Positions 15,362-24,367 of a stretch of DNA of 64,000 nt are shown here, one piece after another. The notes under the pieces were generated by a model, which was not told the DNA's origin, ran no database searches, and was given only the letters and a program-made list of their open reading frames with translations. The stretch is from Moritella sp. (lineage in GTDB: Bacteria; Pseudomonadota; Gammaproteobacteria; Enterobacterales; Moritellaceae). Position 1 is the first letter of the stretch. Every line of letters begins with the position of its first letter. Location: positions 1 through 64,000 of the forward strand of contig NZ_JABSQR010000029.1 in assembly GCF_013215705.1 (NCBI RefSeq), written 5' to 3'. The translations under genes were made by a program, and so were the position numbers.

Positions 15362-17463
15362 AATTATTCTGCTGTCTTATGTTGTGCTTTACTTTTTTGT
15401 CTGCATCATCAATAGCGTTTTCCCAAAGTGAGATTATCGATTCGGGAGATCAACTGTTTATTTTTATGCCGGGTGAAAAAGAGTTCGAAAAACCGTTTCA
15501 AGTAGATGCAAGTGGATTTATTCAACTCCCCGAAGTCGGGCGAATACATGTAAAAGGTAAAAAATTAACGGTAGTATTAGAAGAGTTAAAGCAATCTTTA
15601 AGTGTGGTATTTCGTGATATATCAAAGCTGTATATTGAATTTAGAGCACGAGAAAAACTAGTGACAGTATTAGGTTATGTAAATGACCCGCGTGAGGTTG
15701 TGCTGCCCGAACTTGGGAATGTACAGATGGCGTTAAATAAAGCTGGCGGGATGTTAGCTGGTGCTCAACTCGATAACATGCAGTTACAACGCGGTGGTAA
15801 CATTATCATCTTTAACTTTAAGCGTTATCTGGAAACAGGCGATGAAACGCTACTTCCGGCACTCAGGTCTGGGGATATTATCTTTGTACCTTCGTCACCA
15901 TTGACTGGCAATGTGCAGATGATTTTTGATGCAAGGTCATTAAAACTAGGTGGCGACGCAAGTGATACTCAAAAAGCGGTGACTGTTTTCGGTGAGGTGA
16001 ATGCGCCCGGCACATTTTCCTATGTACCAGGAATGTCTATCATCGAAAGTTTGATGAAAGCAAATGGTGTGACACGATATGCCAACGTTGGTAAAATCAG
16101 AATTATAGGGTCTAAAGAACCACAGGTCTTCGACTTAAAACATTATCTAGATACTGGGGATATCTCTAAACTACCGAAAATAAAACCCGGTACGACTATT
16201 TTCGTGCCTATTCAGGTCGAAGATATCAAAGTTGGTTTGCAAGTTGTTTACGTCATGGGGCAAGTCAACAAGCCGGGGGCTTATGAAGGCCGTGAGGGTA
16301 TTACCTTTATGGATATGCTCGCCAATGCAGGTGGTCCTAATCGATATGCCGATACACAGCAAATTCGAGTGCTTAAAGTGAATGGTGAAACATTCCGTTT
16401 TGATCTAAAAAAATATTCCGATGATCCTGCAAACAACCCTTTTCCAGACATTGGCGGTGGGGATGTTATTTTCTTACCTGAAAAAGCCGATATGATTGAG
16501 AAATCATGGTTAATTGAAGCACATAATGAAGCAATTAAAATCATTGGTGCAGTGAAAAATCCCGGTCGTTATCAATGGGATGATGATATGACATTTCTTG
16601 ATCTATTAGGACACGCTGAAGGCCCAACTGAAAAGGCAGACTTAGCAAAGATTATTATTATTGGCAATGATGGTCTAGGTAAACGGCAAATTTTTGATTT
16701 AGAGCAATTCATGAAAGTGGGTGGTGACTATTTAACTCTGCCACAGTTATCGGCTGGTGACACTGTCATGTTCACAGAACTTCCGGATGATCCAACTGAT
16801 AATAAATCGAAATGGATTAAGCAAGAATCTGAATCTTCTATTTACATTCTTGGCGCGGTTGGCTCGCCTGGGCGGTATGCTTTTAACCGTCGGTTAGACT
16901 TTTTAGATTTATTATCTGCTGCGGATGGCCCGACCAATGATGCTGATATTAAACACATTAAAATAACGCATCGAAATAGAGTATATGCTAAAACATCAAC
17001 ACTTGATCTTGATATGTACTTTGAGACGGGTGATGAAACGCTATTACCACAAATATTACCTGGGGACACGATTTATATTCCTGCTAAGAGTCAGCAAGGG
17101 GTCATAAATAATACGACTAATATAGTGCAGGTATTAGGCGCTGTGCATAATCCTGGTCGTTACAAATATGATCCTTCACTCGATATAGTTGGCATATTAA
17201 CCATGGCCGGAGGTCCTACTACAGAAGCTTATATCGATCGCATTGTCATTGTTACTAAAAATGGGGAAATGCAACACACGGCGCGTACGTTTAATATGAA
17301 GCATTATTTTATCCAGCCTAACTATCGTTATATTCCAATCATACATGCAGGTGATACCATTTATATTCCGAATGAAAAAGAGTCTAATTGGAGTCAGTTA
17401 ATGGATATATTAGGTAGTGCCTTGAGTGTCGTTACACTCTTTATCGTAGGCTCTTCGTTATGA
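15358..17463 (+). CDS. Multi-SLBB polysaccharide export protein (Wza/SypC-like)
   Basis: The protein has 701 aa. A signal peptide (CCLMLCFTFLSASSIAFS) is followed by a polysaccharide export N-domain (DSGDQLFIFMPGE, VDASGFIQLPEVGRIHVKGK). Six or so SLBB repeats then run to residue 670. Each has the pattern V.GxVxxPGxY, then LxxAGGPTxxA, then I.I, and ends GDTIYIP. The C-terminus is hydrophobic (LMDILGSALSVVTLFIVGSSL), like the membrane-spanning helix of Wza. Canonical Wza proteins have about 380 residues and fewer SLBB domains, so this one has an unusually long periplasmic stack. No lipobox is present. It is expected to form the outer-membrane export channel. Confidence 0.85.
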   Translation: MKLFCCLMLCFTFLSASSIAFSQSEIIDSGDQLFIFMPGEKEFEKPFQVDASGFIQLPEVGRIHVKGKKLTVVLEELKQSLSVVFRDISKLYIEFRAREKLVTVLGYVNDPREVVLPELGNVQMALNKAGGMLAGAQLDNMQLQRGGNIIIFNFKRYLETGDETLLPALRSGDIIFVPSSPLTGNVQMIFDARSLKLGGDASDTQKAVTVFGEVNAPGTFSYVPGMSIIESLMKANGVTRYANVGKIRIIGSKEPQVFDLKHYLDTGDISKLPKIKPGTTIFVPIQVEDIKVGLQVVYVMGQVNKPGAYEGREGITFMDMLANAGGPNRYADTQQIRVLKVNGETFRFDLKKYSDDPANNPFPDIGGGDVIFLPEKADMIEKSWLIEAHNEAIKIIGAVKNPGRYQWDDDMTFLDLLGHAEGPTEKADLAKIIIIGNDGLGKRQIFDLEQFMKVGGDYLTLPQLSAGDTVMFTELPDDPTDNKSKWIKQESESSIYILGAVGSPGRYAFNRRLDFLDLLSAADGPTNDADIKHIKITHRNRVYAKTSTLDLDMYFETGDETLLPQILPGDTIYIPAKSQQGVINNTTNIVQVLGAVHNPGRYKYDPSLDIVGILTMAGGPTTEAYIDRIVIVTKNGEMQHTARTFNMKHYFIQPNYRYIPIIHAGDTIYIPNEKESNWSQLMDILGSALSVVTLFIVGSSL

Positions 17464-18179
17464 ATATATTACCGGAAACATTTATAGAAATAGAACAAAT
17501 ATATCAGTTGATTATGAATGAAAATATTAAGTCTTTAGCGGTAAATTGCGCTCAAGGAAAGGAGGGTACTACTGAGTTAGTTTTAGCGCTTGCTCGGCGT
17601 CATAAAGTGTCAGGCAGTAAAGTTCTAATTGTCGATCTCAATACATTCAAACCAGCAATCACTAATGAATATGTTAAAGCAAAGCAGCCATGGTCCCTTG
17701 ATGAATCTGATTTACCAAAGGCCCGCATAACTGAATTTTCGGCCAATATCGATATTTTACCCGCCCCAGAAAGTGGACAAGATCAAAATATTAGCTTCCG
17801 AGATGAAATAAAGCTCAAAAATGCGATCAAATTTTGGTTACAACACTATAATTTTATTATATTTGATACATGTGCAATTACTCGGACAAATTTTTCGAAT
17901 ATACCTGGAGAAGTTATTGCTAGGGGCTGTGATGCGAGTTTACTGGTTATCGCACCTGGTATTTCGCTCGAGAGTCACGTATTAAAAACAATTGATATTT
18001 TTAAGCACAATCATGTGAAATTACTTGGGGCCGTGATCAATGATGTTAAGTGCCCACCGCTCGATATGCAATTAAGAAACTCAGTGCGTAGGCGACTAAA
18101 ACGTTTCCCGATGCTTAAACAATGGTTGCTTAATCGAATTTCTAATATTGATTTACTAAAAGGAAAATTTGGCCGTTGA
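17460..18179 (+). CDS. CpsD/Wzc-like ATPase with degenerate P-loop
   Basis: The 239-aa protein has the fold pattern of the BY-kinase/MinD group. Walker A' is present (KVLIVDLNTFKPA), and the later FIIFDTCA corresponds to Walker B, where most relatives have DTPP. The P-loop position reads AQGKEGTTEL, so the invariant Lys-Ser/Thr pair is missing. There is no tyrosine-rich tail, and the C-terminus is basic (RNSVRRRLKRF). It lacks the membrane and Wzz parts of Wzc/SypD. It overlaps the SLBB gene by 4 bp and the next gene by TGATG. It may be a non-catalytic regulator of export, which is inference. Confidence 0.75.
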   Translation: MNILPETFIEIEQIYQLIMNENIKSLAVNCAQGKEGTTELVLALARRHKVSGSKVLIVDLNTFKPAITNEYVKAKQPWSLDESDLPKARITEFSANIDILPAPESGQDQNISFRDEIKLKNAIKFWLQHYNFIIFDTCAITRTNFSNIPGEVIARGCDASLLVIAPGISLESHVLKTIDIFKHNHVKLLGAVINDVKCPPLDMQLRNSVRRRLKRFPMLKQWLLNRISNIDLLKGKFGR

Positions 18180-19669
18180 TGAAAACACAACTATTCGCCA
18201 AGCAATATCCATTAAAGCTTGATTCAATTAGTGAGGTTCGACGTCTGTTATCCACATTGTGTCACCAACTCGCTTTGGAACAAGCTGAAATTGATCGAGT
18301 GACGTTAGTGTTAGCTGAGTACCTCTCGAACCTTTATTTCCATAACCAAGGTTCTGCTAATTGGTTTCGCATTCAGCTCGCAGGTATGAAAGGAAATTGG
18401 TATTTTGCAGTTTCTGATAGTGGTGATAGTTTTAACCCCTATAAGGTGGATGTTAATGACATCTTCAACGGTCAGTTATTCACTGGCGGTATGGGATTAG
18501 CATTAATTCAAAAGAATAACCGTGCTGGTTGTTATACGAGTAATGATGGGATTAATGAGTTTATTTGTCCATTAACAGAACAAACAAAAAAATTAACCGT
18601 GGTTGTTGTTGATGATGATCGAATCCTATTGTGTGCATATCGAAGTTTTCTGCAACATGAATTTGTGGTGCATATATTTTCGGAGGCTGTTCTGGCGCTT
18701 AAATTCATTGAACATGAAGACTGTGACCTCATTATTGCAGATATTCATATGCCTGAAATGTCCGGATTTGAATTTCGGCTTAAAGTTGAATCCTTTGATA
18801 AGGGGGTTTTAACGCCATTTGTGTTTTTAACTGGCGATGATAATGTATTAATACAAGAGCAGGCCGCTGAGGTATCGATTGATGGATATTTAATTAAACC
18901 AATAACTAAAACTGCATTATTAACAGTTTGCACTCGTGTGATAAGGCGAACCAATCAGCTGGCACTACATTATCAACAACGCGTGGTGGAATTACTTAGT
19001 CGGCCATTCAAACCCTCATTACCATCAACGGCTGATGATTGGCATTTTTCATTAGCCCATACACCAGCGAGTGAAGGTGGGGGGGATTTTGTATTCTTTC
19101 ATGATTATGGCGATAGTAAGTTACTTATTTTAGGTGATATTATGGGGCATGGGCCTGTCGCTAAGTTCCATAGTTTTGCGATTATGGGCTACTTAGAAGG
19201 TCTAATTACATCAACGCCTAAATCGCCCTCTGAATTATTGTCGGGTTTGTCAAAGAGGTTATTTCTAAATCAGCTACTAGAGAGCAGTATGCTTACGTGT
19301 ATTGTTGTAAAATTAACTGGGAATCAATGCGAAATCGCGACCGCAGGGCATCCTCAACCCTACTTGTTACACAAAACGGGTTATGACGTAATTGATTGTA
19401 AAGGTACTGTATTAGGACTTTTGCCAAACGAAGAATATTCAGCTGTTACGATACAATTAGAACCAGATGAAAAACTTTTTTTCTATTCAGATGGTATTTT
19501 TGAAAATATAGATAGAAATTGTGATGGTATTGACAGCATACTCACTGGCATCAAAGGCACAACCGCTCAGAATATTCTGGATCAGCTATGGTTAAGATTT
19601 GAATCTCTGTCACCAGAACCGCTTAAGGACGATGCAACGGCAATCGTCATTGAGCTAAATAATAACTAA
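18179..19669 (+). CDS. RsbW kinase - receiver - PP2C phosphatase fusion (SypE-like)
   Basis: The ATG at 18179 overlaps the previous stop. The protein has 496 aa. Residues 1-135 form a GHKL kinase domain of RsbW/SpoIIAB type, with an N-box in LAEYLSNLYFHN, G1 DSGDSFNP and G2 GGMGLAL. Residues 140-265 are a receiver domain with acidic DDD, phospho-acceptor Asp188 in IIADIHMPEMSG, Thr in FLTGDD and Lys in IKP. Residues 280-495 are a SpoIIE/PP2C phosphatase with GGGDFVFF, GDIMGHG, YSDGIFE and KDDATA. The order is exactly that of SypE of V. fischeri, which both phosphorylates and dephosphorylates SypA. The STAS protein at 13880 is the probable substrate. Confidence 0.9.
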   Translation: MKTQLFAKQYPLKLDSISEVRRLLSTLCHQLALEQAEIDRVTLVLAEYLSNLYFHNQGSANWFRIQLAGMKGNWYFAVSDSGDSFNPYKVDVNDIFNGQLFTGGMGLALIQKNNRAGCYTSNDGINEFICPLTEQTKKLTVVVVDDDRILLCAYRSFLQHEFVVHIFSEAVLALKFIEHEDCDLIIADIHMPEMSGFEFRLKVESFDKGVLTPFVFLTGDDNVLIQEQAAEVSIDGYLIKPITKTALLTVCTRVIRRTNQLALHYQQRVVELLSRPFKPSLPSTADDWHFSLAHTPASEGGGDFVFFHDYGDSKLLILGDIMGHGPVAKFHSFAIMGYLEGLITSTPKSPSELLSGLSKRLFLNQLLESSMLTCIVVKLTGNQCEIATAGHPQPYLLHKTGYDVIDCKGTVLGLLPNEEYSAVTIQLEPDEKLFFYSDGIFENIDRNCDGIDSILTGIKGTTAQNILDQLWLRFESLSPEPLKDDATAIVIELNNN

Positions 19670-19705
19670 GTTATAAGTGTAAATATCAAAATATGAGGTA
19701 GTGAA

Positions 19706-20050
19706 ATGGAAAACACAATTATAAATGAATCCGTATTCTCTCAATTACTCGTTGATGTAGGCGAAGACATGTTACCAGCGCTCGTTGCTGTGTTTAATGA
19801 AGAAACAACAGAACGAATTTCAGACTTACAAGCTTTAATGGTGAATATCGATAATAATAAAGTTGCGCAGAGTTGCCACAGCATAAAGAGTAGTGCAGGT
19901 ACATATGGTGCGTTAATCGTGCAACAGCATGCTGAAGAATTAGAAGTAATGGCAAAATCAAATAGTACTGGTGAAGTACAAGTGAAATTACCATTATTAA
20001 TTAGTAGTCTACAAGATGCAATTAATGCACTGGCGTTAAGATGCGATTAA
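19706..20050 (+). CDS. Stand-alone histidine phosphotransfer (HPt) protein
   Basis: This 114-aa, all-helical protein has the HPt motif SCHSIKSSAGTYGA, with His58 as the phospho-site, and a following helix QHAEELEVMAK. HPt proteins relay phosphate from hybrid kinases to receivers. In the V. fischeri locus the HPt domain is part of the hybrid kinase SypF; here it is free. The likely target is the receiver at 18179, and the donor kinase must be elsewhere. One candidate is the hybrid kinase at 49455, which itself lacks an HPt domain. The 3' end overlaps the convergent gene at 20022 by 29 bp. Confidence 0.85.
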   Translation: MENTIINESVFSQLLVDVGEDMLPALVAVFNEETTERISDLQALMVNIDNNKVAQSCHSIKSSAGTYGALIVQQHAEELEVMAKSNSTGEVQVKLPLLISSLQDAINALALRCD

Positions 20051-20933
20051 CAACCGATTCAATTGCCTCTTTTAATTTTACCCGGTCGTGATAGTTTTTG
20101 TTCACGTGTTCACGTAAGTCGTGAACATAGGTAGGGTAAGTCAACGCTGATTGTTTATCTATATCTTGTATTACGGCATGAATGAGTGGAAAGCCTAGCA
20201 TGGTTTCGCACCATTGTAAGCGTTCTTGTAACGAGATGGTTGATGCCGGTCCTATCTCATGCTCTAAGTTACCTATGTAAATTACTTTTGCATTTGTTCT
20301 GCGTAAGGCTTTTTGTATATCTTTAAGCAAAAGTGGTGGCATGATACTGGTTAGAAATGAGCCTGGACCCAATAATATCAATTCCGCTTTCTCAATTGCC
20401 TGTACAGCCTCTAATGTTGCCGCAACATTAGGTTGAACGGTTAAATGATTGGGGAATGCCTGCATTTTATCAACGGATACTTCCCCATGAACGTTATTAC
20501 CACAAGGTGTGACCGCGATTAAGTCACTAGGCTGTTCTGACATTGGGATAAGTTGGCATTCTACATGTAACATATTACGAATGAGGTTAACGGCGTCTAG
20601 TGGCCGTACACAGAGATTATCTAAAGCGACTAACATTAGATTGCCTAGGTTATGGTTTTTTAACTCACCTTCGTTTTGAAAGCGATATTCAAACAACAAA
20701 GAACCAATATCAGGCTGAGTGACTAACTGATTAATACAATTGCGGAGATCACCCCAAGCGATACAATTCTCAGAGTGCCTGAGTCGACCTGTCGAGCCGC
20801 CATTATCGGTTGTGGTAACAATACCAGTCAATCTTGGACCCAGAAATGAAAGTGAAGAAAGTACGCGGCCTAGTCCGTGACCACCGCCAATAGCGACAAC
20901 TTTATCAAGGTCTGAAAGTGATTTTTGCAACAT
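20022..20933 (-). CDS. ybhK: YvcK/CofD-family protein (YbhK-like)
   Basis: I chose ATG 20933 (303 aa); a TTG at 20945 is possible. The protein has the YvcK signature: VVAIGGGHGLGRVLSSL, VTTTDNGGSTGRLR, AWGDLRNCI, HNLGNLMLVAL and LLGPGSFLTSI. YvcK binds UDP-sugars and links carbon metabolism to cell-wall synthesis in Bacillus. The gammaproteobacterial YbhK role is less clear. In E. coli ybhK lies beside moaA, and here it is also close to moaA. Its 3' end overlaps the HPt gene. Confidence 0.88.
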   Translation of the reverse strand: MLQKSLSDLDKVVAIGGGHGLGRVLSSLSFLGPRLTGIVTTTDNGGSTGRLRHSENCIAWGDLRNCINQLVTQPDIGSLLFEYRFQNEGELKNHNLGNLMLVALDNLCVRPLDAVNLIRNMLHVECQLIPMSEQPSDLIAVTPCGNNVHGEVSVDKMQAFPNHLTVQPNVAATLEAVQAIEKAELILLGPGSFLTSIMPPLLLKDIQKALRRTNAKVIYIGNLEHEIGPASTISLQERLQWCETMLGFPLIHAVIQDIDKQSALTYPTYVHDLREHVNKNYHDRVKLKEAIESVVNRILTPVH

Positions 20934-21082
20934 ATGATGGATCAAACTTAAGTGAATTAGATGACATCATATCTTTAAAATAAATATTTTGGTATGACGT
21001 TATCTAGATTTGTTTACTTAACACGCAACCTTTTAAAAGAATAAATTATTTTGAGTTATCGAGCATATTTTTATCAATACGT

Positions 21083-21676
21083 TTATGTTGGCATTAATTC
21101 TTTAAGTATTGCCACGGTGCTGTTGCAATCAGACTGTTGCAATAAAAGTTGTTTCTCTGTTACTGAAAGTGGTAATAATTCTAACCATCGTTGCGAAACC
21201 CAGCTTATATTCTCCATTTCTTTTAATGCGTGGAGTTGGTTTATATCTGCGTGTTGTACATATATCTCTGCCAATTTGTCAGCTAAATAATATTCTTTTG
21301 GTGTTATCTCTTGATCTGGCCAGTTGCTAATGTAGTGAACGTTGGCGGTTTGTAACCCATCAGATTCAGTCTTTATGACGTCAATAATAAATCGCTTGAT
21401 ACCTTCGACATTAATGCCGAGAAATCCGTCGTCTAATGTATAAAAATCAATGATTTTAACGAAAGTACCAATCGGCGATATCCGTCCTAATGGTCCGTCT
21501 TGATTGGGATCTATCATGACAATGCCAAATCCAGTCATCGCTTGTGCGCTTTCTTTAATCATGCGAATGTAACGAGCTTCAATAATACGTAAAGGAAGCC
21601 TACCGTTAGGTAAAATATGAGAGGGCAGTGGGAATAGTGCGATTTGAGTAGATTGCAAGAGTGGACCATTCGTCAT
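21083..21676 (-). CDS. Lon N-terminal (substrate-binding) domain protein
   Basis: This 197-aa protein is a free LON substrate-binding domain. It opens with IALFPLPSHILPNGRLPLRIIEARY, the usual FPL...LPG..LPL.IFE.RY pattern, and continues with GFGIVMI and ISPIGTFVKIIDF. The remaining 80 residues are helical. There is no ATPase or protease domain, so it is not a Lon protease. Such stand-alone proteins are common in gammaproteobacteria. Their function is unknown. It stands alone, upstream of the narQ-narP operon on the same strand's downstream side. Confidence 0.85.
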   Translation of the reverse strand: MTNGPLLQSTQIALFPLPSHILPNGRLPLRIIEARYIRMIKESAQAMTGFGIVMIDPNQDGPLGRISPIGTFVKIIDFYTLDDGFLGINVEGIKRFIIDVIKTESDGLQTANVHYISNWPDQEITPKEYYLADKLAEIYVQHADINQLHALKEMENISWVSQRWLELLPLSVTEKQLLLQQSDCNSTVAILKELMPT

Positions 21677-21791
21677 TGGAAGTATAACTAATAATAGTCT
21701 TGTTTAAATACTCTGCATCTTGGATTTTAAATTGGATTGAAAATAGAAGTAAAAACATAATGAGATCTATATTTTTACTTCTAATATTGGA

Positions 21792-22439
21792 TTATGCGCT
21801 AGTTTGATTAAATTCAAGATACATTACAGCAGCTTCTACACGCGAACTTGCTTCTAGTTTCTTTAATAAACTCTTAACGTGAACCTTTACTGTACCTTCA
21901 GATATATGTAGGTTACTGGCAACATGCTTGTTGCTATAGCCTTTTGAAATTTCGAGTAAAATTTGGTTTTCACGTTTAGTTAGCTTAGCCAGTTTCTCTT
22001 CAAAGTTATTATCTTCATGCAGGCAATCTAAATAGCCTATCAAGCTTTCAGAAAGTGCTTGTTGTCCAGATAATACATCTTGTAGTTGCTCTAGTAGCAG
22101 ATCAGGTTCTGAATCTTTTAATAAATAACCATCTGCGCCCGCATTGATTAATTTAATCACGTCTTGTTTGTTATCAGAAACCGTTAAAATAACAACGCGA
22201 GAGCTTAATTCTTCTGCGCGAAGTGCTTTTAAGGTATCTAAGCCTGACATTCCTTTCATGTTCAAATCGAGTAATACAAGATCAGGTTCATGTTGTTTGG
22301 CAAGAGTGATCGCTTCCACGCCATCGCTGGCTTCACCAATTACATTAAATTTTTCTTCTAATGTAAGCAGTTGAACGATTCCTTTACGCATTAGTGGATG
22401 GTCATCAACAACTAAAATTGTGTAACTTTTGTCAAGCAT
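21792..22439 (-). CDS. narP: Nitrate/nitrite response regulator NarP/NarL
   Basis: The protein has 215 aa. An N-terminal receiver has DDHPLMRKG, phospho-acceptor Asp58 in LLDLNMKGMSG and Lys in YLLKD. A LuxR-type HTH follows with KLTKRENQILLEISKGYSNKHVA and ISEGTVKVHVKSLLKKL. It closely follows the NarL/NarP pattern, and pairing with a NarQ-type kinase and a nap operon favours NarP. It overlaps narQ by 8 bp. A NarL/NarP-type 7-2-7 site is in front of napF, making napF a likely target. Confidence 0.9.
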   Translation of the reverse strand: MLDKSYTILVVDDHPLMRKGIVQLLTLEEKFNVIGEASDGVEAITLAKQHEPDLVLLDLNMKGMSGLDTLKALRAEELSSRVVILTVSDNKQDVIKLINAGADGYLLKDSEPDLLLEQLQDVLSGQQALSESLIGYLDCLHEDNNFEEKLAKLTKRENQILLEISKGYSNKHVASNLHISEGTVKVHVKSLLKKLEASSRVEAAVMYLEFNQTSA

Positions 22440-24150
22440 GTTTGTTTTCCCTATCGAAGGTAAGTAATACCGAGGTGCCTTTTATTATATTGTTTTTAAT
22501 TTCTAGCTTAGCACCCAGTTTTGAAGCGCGTTCATCCATTATCGTTAAGCCATAATGGTTGGATTTAGTTGGATCAGCAGGTATGCCGTCACCATCGTCC
22601 GAAATAGATACTTCAATAGTACCATTTTTATTCGTGCCACAGTCAATCATTATTTCGTTTGAATTCGCATGTTTGATGGAATTTAGTACAGCTTCTCTAA
22701 TTATTTGTAATATATGTATGTGTTGGTTGGGTTTAAATAAATGTTCTTCTAATTTGTAGCTTAGATGAATTTTGGATTTTGTGCGTTGACGTAGTTGTGC
22801 GAGCATGATTGAAATGGCTTCTGAAAGGTTCGCATCATCAAGTGTCAAACGGAATGTATTTAATAATTCTCTCAGTTGTGTATAAGATACTTTTAGGTTG
22901 ACATCGATTTCTTCCACTATTTCATTCGTGGTTGGCGTGACATCTTGATTTTTTAAATGCCGCTTCAATAAGGCAACTTGTATTTTTAAGTACGAGAGGG
23001 CTTGTGCGAGTGAGTCGTGTAACTCACGGGCAATAACGGCGCGTTCTTCCATCAATAATGAACGTTGTGCTTCTAAATTACTTTGAGAACGATGCTGTGC
23101 TCGCGAAATAATACGGCAATAACTGCGTAAGTGTTCTTGATCATTTGCTTCACGTTTTAGCACGGTTAACGTACCAAAGGATTGTTCTTCGAGTTCTAAT
23201 TTTAAATCAATTGTGGGCTCACCGTTATCGGCACCCGCATTGAGGTAAATAGTCTCTACTTCTGAGCCCGTTAGTATAAGTTTATAAAAACTAAGGCCAT
23301 TAAGCTCTGAGACACTCTGCAATGTTTGCTCGAGCATGTCTGCATTGAGATGAGTGACATGTAATTTTTGAGATGTTGTATATAAAAAATTAATTTTATC
23401 TTTTGCTTCTTTCAACTGCTTTGTTTTAGCATCGACCTGTTGTTCTAGCGTACTGTATAGTTGGTTTAAATCATTAGCCATATGCGAAATATTACTCGCT
23501 AAAGATCCTATTTCATTCTCATAAAAAAAATCAAACGAGACATCAAACTCACCTTTCCTAATACGATTAGATGCAGCAAATATTTGTTGTAATGGTTTTA
23601 ATACCTGCACTTGCATCAAGCGAATTGTAATAATGCAGACCGCAAAAATTAGACCGATACCCAGTCCTTTAATAAGGGTGATAATTTTAACTTTATATTC
23701 AGAGTGGTTTTGTAGATTTTGGACAAAATTATCAATTTTTGATACAAATTCATCAACATACAGTAAAAATCGCTCAGGATTATCACTATGGAGAATGTCT
23801 GATTGTTTTTGCCATTGGGTCTCTACTATCATGAACTCTTGTTTTAATTTAGATGAGATATCCCAATTATCGACAATATTGTTCTTAATATGTGCAAGTG
23901 ATTGATTGAAAGTATCAATATGGCCCTGACGCATGAGTTCAGAGTCACCACGGGACAAATTATAAGCAATTTGATAGCTTTGCATTCTTAATGCACCCGC
24001 TTTATTGATCGATGATGCATCTGAAAGGCTGAGTGATAACGCCACTAAGGAAATAAAAGTTAGCATTGAGGCCAGCGCTAATATACTAAACATACCACGG
24101 CCGATTAAAATGATAATAGACTGATGGGAAGGGATTATATTTTTTATCAT
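22432..24150 (-). CDS. narQ: Nitrate/nitrite sensor kinase NarQ
   Basis: The protein has 572 aa. An N-terminal membrane segment (SILALASMLTFISLVAL) leads into the nitrate-binding P-box SINKAGALRMQSYQIAYNLSR. A helical periplasmic domain follows, then a second membrane segment (IKGLGIGLIFAVCIITIRLM), HAMP, a central GAF-like/cysteine-poor linker and a HisKA_3 domain (ERAVIARELHDSLAQALSYLK). The ATPase domain ends in DDGDGIP and HYGLTIMDERA. It phosphorylates NarP in response to nitrate or nitrite. It is transcribed away from moaA, and the two share a 293-bp control region. Confidence 0.92.
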   Translation of the reverse strand: MIKNIIPSHQSIIILIGRGMFSILALASMLTFISLVALSLSLSDASSINKAGALRMQSYQIAYNLSRGDSELMRQGHIDTFNQSLAHIKNNIVDNWDISSKLKQEFMIVETQWQKQSDILHSDNPERFLLYVDEFVSKIDNFVQNLQNHSEYKVKIITLIKGLGIGLIFAVCIITIRLMQVQVLKPLQQIFAASNRIRKGEFDVSFDFFYENEIGSLASNISHMANDLNQLYSTLEQQVDAKTKQLKEAKDKINFLYTTSQKLHVTHLNADMLEQTLQSVSELNGLSFYKLILTGSEVETIYLNAGADNGEPTIDLKLELEEQSFGTLTVLKREANDQEHLRSYCRIISRAQHRSQSNLEAQRSLLMEERAVIARELHDSLAQALSYLKIQVALLKRHLKNQDVTPTTNEIVEEIDVNLKVSYTQLRELLNTFRLTLDDANLSEAISIMLAQLRQRTKSKIHLSYKLEEHLFKPNQHIHILQIIREAVLNSIKHANSNEIMIDCGTNKNGTIEVSISDDGDGIPADPTKSNHYGLTIMDERASKLGAKLEIKNNIIKGTSVLLTFDRENKHA

Positions 24151-24208
24151 AGAGTTTTTTCTATTTGATTAACTAAGCCGTGAATAGGTCTATAATTTAC
24201 AGGGCAAT

Positions 24209-24222
24209 TTAATTTCGATCAA
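24209..24222. promoter_or_regulatory. FNR-like box between narQ and moaA
   Basis: TTAAT-TTCG-ATCAA matches the FNR consensus TTGATnnnnATCAA at 9 of 10 positions. It could serve narQ (minus) or moaA (plus). No convincing -10 box lies at the class II distance on the moaA side, so the assignment is uncertain. Confidence 0.4.
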
Positions 24223-24367
24223 TGATTTATCATTTTCTACTACAATTACTTTACCTATGCCTTTAAGTTTACTAAAAAATAGTTTAAGTTTAGCGACCAT
24301 AAAAATTAATATTAATCAAACTCCGATCCTTAACGATCTAAATTTATAAAATTAAATATGATCTTAA

